From assembly GCF_037176765.1 (NCBI RefSeq), contig NC_090023.1, forward strand, positions 13,158,542 through 13,222,541: a DNA stretch of 64,000 nt, written 5' to 3'. Positions 1 to 10,700 of this stretch are shown piece by piece; the stretch's first letter is position 1, and the number at the start of each line of letters is the position of its first letter. Position numbers and translations under genes: made by a program. The notes below the pieces were generated by a model. It had not been told where the DNA came from, searched no databases, and worked only from the letters and a program-made list of their open reading frames with translations. Origin of the DNA: Anolis sagrei (taxonomy: Eukaryota; Chordata; Lepidosauria; Squamata; Anolidae).

Positions 1-637
1 AGACACAAAACAAAAGTAAAATTACATCATAACTGGTATCATTAGCTGGTATCGCACCACCTGACATCCACCGGGAAGCAGCTGCAAGCCATGAAAGGAC
101 CAACGTATTGACATTTCCAGCCCATCTTCTGTTTGAATATCAGCCAGCATGCCAATGACTTAAGAAACAGCTTCCTAAGATCTACAGAGATACTTGCAGG
201 AACACCTCAACAAGCAAGAGTCCAAAAGTGGCAGGCTAAAACCTGGAACCTCAATCAATGGCTGAGACTGGATGAGAAACTCCCTCCTGGGCACACAGAA
301 GATTGGGCGACCTGGAAGGTGCTGAACAGACTGCGCTCTGGCACCACGAGATGCAGAGCCAATCTTAAGAAATGGGGCTACAAAGTGGAATCCTCAACAT
401 GCGAGTGCGGAGAGGAGCAAACCACTGACCACCTGCTGCAATGCAACCTGAGCCCTGCCACATGCACAATGGAGGACCTTCGTACAGCAACGTCAGAGGC
501 ACTCCAAGTGGCCAGGTCCTGGTCAAAGGAAATCCAGCATCATGCCAAATGTTTAACTTTGTTTGTAGTTTTTTAAAAAAATTATAGCTGTACTCTCAAT
601 TTAGTTTCTGACATGAAAAATAAATAAATGATCTATA
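1..637 (+). mobile_element. Non-LTR retrotransposon 3' end, ORF2 C-terminus
   Basis: An open frame at 133-576 encodes GHTEDWATWKVLNRLRSGTT and a Cys/His knuckle (CECGEEQTTDHLLQC), followed by an AAATAAATAAATGA tail. A second copy lies on the - strand at 52768-53402, so this is a dispersed LINE and not a host gene. Clade not determined. Confidence 0.72.
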
Positions 638-1210
638 CAACCAAAGGCTTTGTTCAACATGTGGTTTATTTACGTTAATGTTTTGGTGAGGTAACGGCTT
701 TCTCATAAATGAAAACGTCCTGCCAAAAGTGTACTACAAATACCATATGGCTATATTATTGGCTCTTCCACACAACCATATAATCCAAAATATGTGCTTT
801 GAACTGGGGGCCCTTCCACACAGCCCTATATCCCAGAATATCAAGGCAGAAAATCCCACATTATCTGAGTGTGGACTCAGATATCCCAGTTCAGAGCAGA
901 CATTGTGGGATTTTCTGCCTTGATATTCTGGGTTATAAGGCTGTGTGGAAGGGCCCTGCTGTTTTTTTTGTTAATGTTTTTTTGAGGTTCCTTGCATAAA
1001 GCTGAGTAAAATCTCACATTATATGCTTTGAACTGGGTTATATGGCAGTGTGGACTCAATCCAGTTCGAAGCAGAGGTTGTGGATTATCTGTCGTGATAT
1101 TCTGGGTTATATCGCTGTTGGAAGGGCCCTGAGTCCACACTGCCATATAATGCTGCTCAAAGCAGATAATGTGGATTATCAACCTTGATATTCTGCATTA
1201 TATGGCTATT
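638..1210. repeat. GGGCCCTTCCACAC MITE cluster, left part
   Basis: A complete copy at 808-956 is a 149-bp near-palindrome with ends GGGCCCTTCCACACAGCC and GGCTGTGTGGAAGGGCCC and an interior AAGGCAGAAAATCCCACA. Partial copies flank it at 760-807 and 1000-1205. Confidence 0.75.
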
Positions 1211-1339
1211 GGCCCTCTCTCTATCCCGACGTTGGATGGCAAACTTCTGCTAATCCCTCGTTTCCTATTGGTCGGTTTATTTGGTCACCTGTTGCTATGG
1301 GAATGAAGGCTAGTTGAGGCCTACCTCAAAGTTCTTCAT
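1211..1339 (-). repeat. 129-bp inverted arm, left copy
   Basis: Reverse complement of 3963-4091 with few differences, including CCTATTGGTCGGTTTATTTG. See the right arm. Confidence 0.85.
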
Positions 1340-1385
1340 CCAAATGTTCCATATTTCTATATTAGTTACACTGCCTATTCAAATG

Positions 1386-1625
1386 CCTATCTATCTATCT
1401 ATCTATAGTTTATATATGTGATTTTGTGCATGTGTTATAATGTAATTTTTAATTTTTTTGTCTTTTAAAGTCTCTTCTGCGGTGTTGTTCAGTGGTTTTA
1501 TGAGTGATGGTCACTTGTTGGCCTGATAGGTGTATTGTGTCCAAATTTGGTGTCAATTCATCGAGTGGTTTTGGAGTTATGTTAATCCCACAAACAAACA
1601 TTACATTTTTATTTATATAGACTAG
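1386..1625 (+). mobile_element. Helitron-like 3' end fragment
   Basis: After a (CTAT)n run (1386-1407), the sequence TTTGGTGTCAATTCATCGAG ... TTATTTATATAGACTAG matches the 3' end of the element at 47939-48631 and ends in CTAG. Confidence 0.5.
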
Positions 1626-2590
1626 CCATCCCAACCCTGCTATACGCCTGCGAGATGTGGACAGTCTACAGATGTCACATGCAACTCCTCGAACGATTCA
1701 ATCTGAAATCTTTGCCTCTGAAAAATCCTGCAAATTTATTTATTTCCTATATTTATATTCCCAAATCTCTTGGGAAGACAAGCAGACAAATGTCAGCATG
1801 CTGGAAGAAGCAAAGACCACCAGCATTGAAGCGATGGTCCTTCACCATCAACTCCGCCGGACCGACCACATTGTCCAAATGCCGGATCACAGTCTCCCAA
1901 AGCAGTTGCTTTACTCCGAATTCAAGAATAGAAAACAGAATTTTGGAGGACAGGAAAAGAGATTTAAAGATGGGCTCAAAGCCAACCTTAAAAACTCTGG
2001 CATAGACACTGAGAACTGGGAAGCCCTGGCCCTTGAGCGCTCCAGCTGGACGTCAGCTGTGACCAGCAGGGTGAAAGAGAGAAACGTGCCAAGAGGAAGG
2101 AGCATCAAGCCAACCCAGACCTGGACTGCCTTCTGTCTGGAAACCGATGCCCTCACTGCAGAAGAACATGCAGGTCAAGAATAGGATGCCCGACCACCAT
2201 CTCCCAAAGCATTTGCTCTACTCCGAACTCAAGAATGGAAAATGGAATGTTGGTGGACAGGAGAAGAGATTTAAAGATGGGCTCAAAGCCAACCTTAAAA
2301 ACTCTGGCATAGACACTGAGAACTGGGAAGCCCTGGCCCTTGAGCGCTCCAGTTGGAAGTCAGCTGTGACCAGCAGTGCTGTAGAATCTGAAGAGGCACG
2401 AATGGAGGGAGAAAGAGAGAAATGTGGCAAGAGGAAGGCACGTTAACCGCCTTCCACCTGGAAACCGACGCCCTCGCTGCAGGAGAAGATGCAGATCAAG
2501 AATAGGGCTTCACAGTCACCTACGGACCCACCGCCAGTACACTGTTCCTGGAAGACTATCCTACTCACAACGAGGGATCGCCTAAGTATA
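1625..2590 (+). mobile_element. LINE ORF2 3' fragment with internal 307-bp tandem duplication
   Basis: Starts with the RT-like PTLLYACEMWTVY and continues to LPKQLLYSEF, GLKANLKNSGIDTENWEALA and RSSWTSAVTS. The block recurs 307 bases downstream (CTCCCAAAGCA at 1894 and 2201) with the same frame. Clade not assigned. Not a host gene. Confidence 0.7.
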
Positions 2591-3145
2591 TCCCAAAACA
2601 TAAAAATCCCACAATATCTGCTTTGAATTGGGTTATCTCAGTCCACACTCAGATAATATGGGATTTTCTGCCTTGATATTCTGGGACATAGGGGTGTGGA
2701 AGGGCCCCAGGGCTTCCTTTCTCTTGTGGTTTTGAGAAAGCTATTTAATGCAGCTCATCACTCTAGATATATATTTAGGGCCCTTCCACACAGCTCTGTA
2801 TCTCAAAATATCAAAGCAGAAAATCCCACAATATCTGCTTTGAACTGGAATATTTGGCAGTATGGATTCAGATAACCCAGTTCAAAGCGGATATTGTGGG
2901 ATTTTCTGCCTTGATATTTTGGAATATGGTACTGTGTTGAAGGGCCCTTTCAGTTAAGCCACCGAGGCCCCTTCCACACAGCTGTATAAAATCCACATTG
3001 AACTGGATTATTGTGGACTCAGGGCCCTTCCAACAGCCATATAACCCAGAATATCAAGGCAGATAATCCACAAGATCTGCTTTAAACTGGATCATATCGC
3101 AGTGTGAACTCAGGGCCCTTCCAATAGCCATATAATGCATATAAT
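2588..3145. repeat. GGGCCCTTCCACAC MITE cluster, middle part
   Basis: Copies at 2588-2706 and 2778-2947 (the latter with both ends) and fragments to 3145. Same CTGCTTTGAACTGG core as at 808-956. Confidence 0.75.
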
Positions 3146-3149
3146 ATTG

Positions 3150-3398
3150 GACTCCTGTCTGTTGGGGCTAGGTGTGAATGTTTCAACTGACCACCTTGAT
3201 TAGTGTTTGATGGCCTGGCAGTGCCTGGGGCAATCTTTTCTTGAGAGGTGATTAGATGTCCTTGATTGTTTCCCCTCTATTGTTTTGCTGTTGTAATACT
3301 GGTAGCCAGATTTTGTTCATTTTCATGGTTTCCTCCTTTTCTTTTGAAATTGTCCACATGCTTGTGGATTTCAATGGCTTCTCTGTGTAATCTATGGG
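3150..3398 (-). mobile_element. Penelope-like element fragment
   Basis: On the - strand it matches the C-terminal coding part seen at 58803-59030, around the conserved block read as EIHKHV elsewhere. Broken remnant. Confidence 0.6.
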
Positions 3399-4020
3399 GA
3401 ACTTTGAGGTAGGCTTCAACTAGCCTTCACCCTCTGCTTCATTTGGAAAAATGCTGCACTCGCAGAGCTCAGGCGGCTTAGGCAGAAAATCCATTATTAT
3501 CTGAATACGCACTCAGATAACCCAGTTCAAAGCAGGTATTGTGGGATTTTCTGCCTCCATGTTTTGGGATATAGGGCTGTGTGGAAGGGCCCTGGGTTTT
3601 TTGAGGTATCTCCCATACAGCTGAATAAAACCCCACATTATCTGCTTTGAACTGGGTTATATGGCAGTCTATGAAGAACTTTGAGGTAGGCCTCAACTAG
3701 CCTTCACTCTCTGCTTCATTTGGAAAAATGCTGCACTTGCAGAGCTCAGGCGGCTTAGGCAGAAAATCCATTATTATCTGAATGCGCACTCAGATAACCC
3801 AGTCCAAAGCAGATATTGTGGGATTTTCTGCCTCCATGTTTTGGGATATAGGGCTGTGTGAAATGGCCCTGGGTGTTTTGAGGTGAATAAAATTCCACAT
3901 TATGTGCTTTGAACTGGGTTATATGGCAGTGTGGAGTGGCTTCTTCCCTGTAGTGGAAATCTATGAAGAACTTTGAGGTAGGCCTCAACTAGCCTTCATT
4001 CCCATAGCAACAGGTGACCA
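3391..4020 (+). repeat. Three tandem ~280-bp units ending at the PCF11 promoter
   Basis: TCTATG...AACTTTGAGGTAGG recurs at 3391, 3668 and 3959 (periods about 277 and 291). Units 1 and 2 each hold a partial GGGCCCTTCCACAC MITE; the third runs into the right inverted arm. Confidence 0.75.
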
Positions 4021-4091
4021 AATAAACCGACCAATAGGAAACGAGGGATTAACAGAAGCTTGCCATCCAACGTCGGGAAGGAGAGAGGGCC
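3963..4091 (+). repeat. 129-bp inverted arm, right copy, next to PCF11 promoter
   Basis: Reads ATGAAGAACTTTGAGG to CGGGAAGGAGAGAGGGCC and is inverted at 1211-1339. It carries a CCAAT box in GACCAATAGGAAACG and CCCATAGCAACAGG, so it may be real promoter sequence whose left copy is a duplicate, or the ends of a 2.9-kb element. Confidence 0.8.
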
Positions 4092-4092
4092 T

Positions 4093-4554
4093 AAGCAAAC
4101 GTCCAAGGGAAATAAAGAAAGGCGGGATTTAGCGAGGCGTAACGAATCCAAACGGGCCTGAGAGGGGTGTCAACCAATGAACGTGGCGGCGTGGTGTGGA
4201 CGGACCAATGGGGACGCGGGGAAGCGAGGGCGGTCCAGCCAATGGCGTCGCGCGCAGCGAACAAAAGGCGCTCCGCCCCTCCCCCAGAACAATTTCATAT
4301 GACGCAGCGGTTGGAGCCGGTGGGAGAGGAAGGCGGTCTTCGCCGCCGCCATTTTGTGAGGGAGTTTCGTGAGAAGACGGCGGTAGCAGCGACGGAGAGA
4401 GGCGGCGAGACGGAGCCCAGGATGAGCCTGGGGAAGAAGGCCGGCGGGGTCTGAGCGCTCGGGGTGGGAGGAGGAGGAGGAGGAAGGGGTTTTTCCCGGC
4501 CTGGCCTGTGCCTTCTTTCTCTCCTCGGCCTGTCAGCCTTGGGGGAGGAGGAGG
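4093..4554 (+). promoter_or_regulatory. PCF11: PCF11 CpG-island promoter and 5' UTR
   Basis: GC- and CpG-rich, in contrast to the AT-rich surroundings. Three CCAAT boxes lie at 4174-4178, 4205-4209 and 4239-4243, 31 and 34 bases apart, the spacing of cooperating NF-Y sites; a further CCAAT lies near 4031. No TATA box stands out. A YY1-like GCCGCCATTTT at 4345-4355 suggests the start of transcription nearby (inference). The island continues through exon 1. Confidence 0.8.
4422..4454 (+). CDS. Short upstream ORF in PCF11 5' UTR
   Basis: Ten codons (MSLGKKAGGV) and TGA, ending 100 bases before the PCF11 ATG. A at -3 gives a fair start context. Whether it is in the transcript depends on the unmapped start site; a regulatory uORF is inference. 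Confidence 0.4.
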   Translation: MSLGKKAGGV

Positions 4555-4770
4555 ATGTCTTCGAGCAGCAGCAGCAGCTCCTCCTCGTCGGCGTCGGAAG
4601 GGCCCAGCTCGGGCGGAGGCGGCGAGGACGCCTGCCGCGACTACCAGTCGTCGCTCGAGGACCTGACCTTCAACAGCAAGCCGCACATCAACATGCTGAC
4701 CATCCTGGCCGAGGAGAACGTGCCCTTCGCCAAGGACATCGTCTCACTCATCGAGGCGCAAACCGCCAAG
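4555..4770 (+). CDS. PCF11: PCF11 coding exon 1
   Basis: Residues 1-72. The ATG at 4555 has A at -3; it opens a run of 11 serines and a Gly-rich stretch that differ from the mammalian N-terminus, then the conserved start of the CTD-interacting domain (DACRDYQSSLEDLTFNSK). Donor GT follows GCCAAG at 4771; the exon ends in phase 0. Confidence 0.93.
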
Positions 4771-7700
4771 GTTTTTATACACTCTACGCCGAATATACGC
4801 TCTCTCTCTCTCTTTCTCTCTCTAACACCCCCCCTTCCTTCCTTCCCCCTCTTCCCTCAGTCTCCCAATCCACAGGGAAAGAAAGAAAGGGGAGCTTTCT
4901 GTGTATCTGTAGATAATAGGGCAGGCCAAGAGCCAACTTGGGCCTTCCCTTAATGTGTTTTGGCCCCCACAACTCCCACCATTCCTAACAACCCATAGGA
5001 ATGGTGGGAGTTGGAGTCCAAAACACCTGGGAGGGGGAAGTTGGCCCAGGCCTAACATATTATCTACAGGATGGGCCAGAAGCCACGTTTCACGGAAAGA
5101 AAAAGGGATGATCTACAGGGATAGGCCAGAAGCCACAAGAGGAGTTTCACAATAGAGTCAATGTTCAGGGAAAGAAAGGCACCTGGAAGAGTGGGTCCAA
5201 GTTGGCCCAGGCCTACAGCAGTGGTTCTCAACCTGTGGGTCTCCAGATGTTTTTGGCCTTCAACTCCCAGTTGGAGTCCATAACACCTGGAACACCCAGT
5301 TTGAGTCCATAACACGTGGAAGGAAGGGTCCAAGTTGGCCGAGGCCTGACACTTTATCTACAGCAGTGGTTTTCATCCTTTTGGCCTTCAACTCTGAGAA
5401 ATCCTAACATTTGTTAGGAATTGTGGGAGTTGGAGTCCAAAACACCTGGAGGGAGGGCCCAAGTTGGCCCAGGCCTAACATATTGTCGTTCTCAACATGG
5501 GGTCCTCTGATATTTTTGGCCTTCAACTCCCAGAAATCCTAACAGCTGATAAACTGGCTGGGATTTCTGGGAGCTGTAGGCCAAAAACATCTGGGGACCC
5601 CAGGTTGAGATCCCACTTGAATGAGCCAGAAGCCACATTTCAGGGAAAGGAAAAGGGATGATCTACAGGGGTAGGCCAGAGGCCAGAAGCCACAAGAGGA
5701 GTTTCACAATAGAGTCAATGTTCAGGGCAAGAAAGACACCTGGAAGGGAGGGTCCAAGTTGGCCCAGGCCTGACACCTTATCTACAGCATTTGTTAGGAA
5801 TTGTGGGAGTTGGAGTCCAAAACACCTGGAGGGAGGGACCAGGTTGGCCCAGGCCTAACATATTATCTGCAGGGTGGGCCAAAAGTCACATTTCAGAGAA
5901 AGAAAAAGGGATGATCTACAGGGGTAGGCCAGAAGCCACAAGAGAAGTTTCACAATAGAGTCAATGTTCAGGGAAAGAAAGGCACCTGGAAGGGAGGGTC
6001 CAAGTTGCCCCAGGTCTACAGCAGTGGTTCTCAACCTGTGGGTCTCCAGATGTTTTTGGCCTTCAACTCCCAGTTGGAATCGATAACACCTGGAAGGAAG
6101 GGTCCAAGTTGGCCCAGGCCTGACACATTATCTACAGCAGTGGTTCTCAACCTGTTTTTGGTCTTCAACTCCCAGAAATCCTAACATTTGTTACGAATTG
6201 CCTCTAGAACATGGCCATATAGCCCGAAAAAACCCTACAGGGGTAGGCCAGAAGCTGCAGGAGAAGTTTCAAAATGGAGCCAACTTTCAGGGGGGAAAGA
6301 GGCTATATACACACACACACACACATAAATATATGGAGCCAAATTTCAGGGAGAGAAGAGGCAAGGTGATTGTATTGTTTGTGGGTAGTATTTAAAGGCC
6401 ACAGCCATGTTAGTCTGGAGTATCAGCAATTGCAAGGGATCATAGAAGGGTATGAATTTAAAGCCCTTTAAGTGCCAGGGTTGTAGGTATCATGCAAGTT
6501 GTACAGAAGTGTGTAGGATTCAAAATGAGTGGAGCACCAGTTAGCTTGGCCTATCAGACATTCAGATCATGTAGAACAATGATCCCCAATATAAAAAATA
6601 GAAGCATCAGTTCACAAAGAGATCTTGTAGTGCTTTTGAGACTGAGAGCAAAACATGAGTGGCATAAAATAGTCTTGTCTGTTTCTGTAGTCTACAAAAG
6701 CTTATACCACCAAGTTCATAACTCTTATTCTCAAAAGTTCCACAAGTGTCCATTGCATACTGTTTTGTATGCATGCACGAAAGAGATCAAGGTCTTTTGG
6801 AGGAGGAGTTCACATTTATGGATTGGGACAACAACAGGCCGGTCAGGGAATAAGGGGGGAAATGTTGGAGAAAGTAAGTTGAAGAAGGAAGTGTGGAGGT
6901 CCAATATTTGTGGAAGCTGATAGAGTCCTATAAAGAAGAATGAGGGAAAGTAGGCCTGAGCAGTTGAGGGTGAGATATATGTTGGATGGAATGAGACAGG
7001 CCCAAAATACATGGAAGGTGATTCTTTGAGAAAGAGGAAATGTGTAGTTCAAAAACTTATTTGCTCATTCATACTTGCTGAATGTACAATTTTTTTGGCC
7101 ATTGTAAGAAGTATGGACACCAAAATCCCTGGCTGACCCGTAAACATATGCCAGTATAGCAGGCTCTCCAGTATCAGGGCAGATTAAAAAGATTTATGGG
7201 TGGTTTCATCTATTGGATGTGAATGTAGAAGCATAGTTTGTGGCAATGGCTGCAGTGAGGGAAAAGGTAGAAAAAGGGGCCAATGATGTGTAGGGATGAG
7301 TGCCAGGGACACATTATGGCAATTTATAGGTAGGAGGGCAGTCCCTATAGTATCTTAAGGCCTGCCTTGGGATATCAACAAGAAATGGGTTGAGAAGGTG
7401 GCCTAGAAAATACTTAGTTATAGGTAGAAGTGGATTGAAAGATAATAGAATGCACTTTAACCTTGGAGGGGGGAGGGAAATAAAGGGTGGGGGAAGATGA
7501 TTAGAGATGGAGGGATGTTTGTAATGCAGAATAAGGGGGTGGGAAACCATTCAAAGGCTAGATAAAAAAAGAGCTCAGACAGTATTTGTCTGTGGACAGG
7601 GCAGAGTTAGGACGCAGTGGAGGCTGGGGGTGGGGAGAATGGGTTTCATAGCAGTATAGTTATAGGATAAAGGGGAATGTGGAAGAATGTAACATATGTG

Positions 7701-10700
7701 AAGGGCAGGGCACTCCTCACTAGTAACTGGGAAGATACCCTGACAGTCTCTTCAAGCTTGTGTAAAAGAGGGAGAGACAACATGGCGGTCTGGCAGTGAC
7801 TGTGCAGCAACAGCCATGCTGTGCCATGCTGTCAGGTATAGCTTGCTTTGGTCTTAGTTCTGTGGCTCTTCAAAATATCCAGTAATTAATATTTTAAATA
7901 AACATGTTTTCAATTTATATCAAAATAAAAAGATCGACAAGGTTTTATAGACAAGGATTACTTAATTCTTTCTGCCACCGTGGTCATTTAAATAGATGAG
8001 ACCTAAAAAGATTGTTTTGTGTGAGTGAAGGAGGGAATTTGCCCCTATGTTGTTTTCTGGGGAAGGATGAGGCACGGGCGGATTGTTACATTCCTAGAAC
8101 GCTTGAGTAATAAGAATTATGGTAGATGAGAAGGGAGTGTGCGTGCGTGCCTGTGTGTGCCTGATTCTCTTCATAGAGCAGCCCATTCATTAGAGCAGGG
8201 AAAGAAATGTTCCGCCCTGTCTGTAGGAATTGCTGCAGCCTTACAATCCCAACATGGCGCCAGAGAATACACACGATGCAAAAAGAGACTGCAAATCCAG
8301 TCCAGGCATTTTGTCAGAAAATCCAGGCATTGTGTTAGCGCAACCTAAACGGCATACAGTCAGCTATTGCATCTTTTTATCATTGAAATAGTGAAAGGCT
8401 AAAACATTTACTGTAGTGAAACATTCTTGACTCTCTTTCCCTCCCCCCCCCCCCTTCTCTGCTTCCTTCAGGGTGTTGGGCTTTTTTATTTTGCAAATTT
8501 AAGCTGGGATTTTAAAATATAATATCTAAACCAGGGATACAGAAAAGCCTACTTGTAGTGTAGATTGAGTTGCTACAATATATTATCCAGACACTTCCCA
8601 CATTTATTTTTATATGTTTTCGGCCTCTCTGTTAGTGACTGGAAATACATTGCAGTACTGTTGTTTGGGTTGGGGTGGTTACCTAGTTATCCCCTTAAGT
8701 GTATTTAAAGACGTTTAAAATCTGTACCTCTAATTAGATGTGCTTAGTTGTCATTAATGACTAGGATGCAACAAGAGATCTGAGTTCTCTGAAAACCACT
8801 TTTGAAAGTGTGTCTGGAGACAAGTTTCTATTTAGTGTAAAATGGAGTGGTTTGAATACATTTTTAATAAATGATTTTGAAATGTGTGACTGGTATTCTA
8901 AACTGTAAATAAAATGTATGAAATATGTATTTGTCTTTTTATTTACCGGGTGTAGTGCAGAATCTGTTTGTAACGTGTTAAATTATTCTGTGTCCTGGGT
9001 TTGCAACGAACAATGTGTGAGGAAGTCTGAAAACTTTGGGAAAACTCAACAGAAAAACACAGGCCCTCACGTTTTCAACACTCATTCCTGTGACGTTTGG
9101 AGGAGTACTGCAGACATTCTGTTGAGCTCTGAAAATGGTTTTCCTGCAAATAAGCTTAAAATTAATTCACCTTCAGCTTACTAGGGGTTTGTGTTGCCTA
9201 CTGCGCTTCCACAACATCGTGATAATCTAAACTTGGGTTTGACTTGACATTTAGGGGAACCCCTCATATGTTTCCTTTCAAACTATTGAAATAGTTTGGT
9301 AACTTAAATACTGTGGTCCTACATTCTCATTCATAGATGTGGTGTTCTTCTCATTTCAACTTGGGGCTTGCTACTTTATTCCTGAAAGGAGATCCTGTGA
9401 TAGTCTACTTCTCTATATCATACCTCCACACAGTTCCATTAGTGTATTAGGGGTTTAAAATCTATGAAATAGCAGCTTTGCTGCCACAGATGGGTAAAAT
9501 TGTATGCTTTGGGAGTAAGATCTTGGAAGAACACCTATATCTTGGTCTGCCCATTCTCCATCATAAAAAGGAATAGAACCATTGCACAAAATTGTCTAAA
9601 GCACCTTTAATTCTTCCCAAGTTCTTTTGTTATGAGTAAAATTGAATCCTTACAATTCCAGTCTGTTTAGGGTGTGCCTAATTAAATTATTTTAAAATAC
9701 CACATTTTGGAAATTAATATCCTTCTCTACCTTCCATATATGTCACGCCTGTTTTTTGTTTCATATGAAGAACTATTTCCCTTTGCAATACTTTTTTGTA
9801 CATGAAATTTGATAAAAGCCCAATCTGGTTGAAAACTGATATAATTGTCAGAAGCATATTTCAGATAGTGATAGGCTAATTAAATGGTTTGAAGGCCTTG
9901 TGCTCAAAAAAATTCCAGACCACATAGAGGGTGAAGCTAAATCAAAGATGGTTCAGGTTTATCGACACTGAACAAGAAGCAAAGGATTTGCCTTCTACCA
10001 ATTACTTCACAACTTGAGGCAGCTCACTATGTCTGGGTATTTGAATTTTGATTACCAGCCCATTAGTTGCCATGTAACTTCATGTAAATCCTAGGGTTCT
10101 AGAATCATTTGGATAGTAAATGGGAATTGCATTGCTTCTGTGCCAAAGGAGGGTAATTAGTAACCAACATGTGCTAGAGCCATTTAATTGCCCATCCGAA
10201 GAAGTCCTTATACATTCTGATGCTTTGTGGAAGCTTCCTATCCTTTCCTGGTATGGATGAGTTACTAATGCCCATTTTGAACAGAACCAAGAAGGCTTCC
10301 ATTTCCCTTGGAAGCTAAGTTTCAAGAACACCGTATGCACTGCATGAACTGGAGCACATCTTATGTGTGGAGAAAACTGTCCAGCTTGCTCCTTGGACAT
10401 TGAGGAGTGTTCATACATGAAAGACTGTCCTCTGTGCCAGTCTTTGGTTTCAATTTATGAGCCTTTCTGTTCACCACCATAACTCCATTTTGGATTTATA
10501 CCTTTTTTTTATACTTTCAGTTGTATGGTTGTGACAGAATCTAGAGTGGGAGTGACAACTGGCCAGCTTTGGTGACACTTTCATAGCATTTGTTTGGATT
10601 GCAGCAAAGTAACTTTATTCCAAATGTGGCTTACTAAGTGGGAGTGATGGTCACCATCTTTCCATCCACTGAGAATTTCCCCTTCATTTATAGGGCTTGC

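Noticed and set aside
133-576. 147-codon open frame as a host gene
   Set aside because: A second copy on the other strand at 52864-53109 with a LINE-type knuckle and A-rich tail shows it is a retrotransposon end.
4129-4686. 185-codon frame on the - strand of the CpG island
   Set aside because: GC-rich shadow of the PCF11 promoter and exon 1; no similarity or splice support.
6492-7550. Open frames of 78-142 codons in PCF11 intron 1
   Set aside because: No recognisable domain; purine-biased composition explains the lack of stops.
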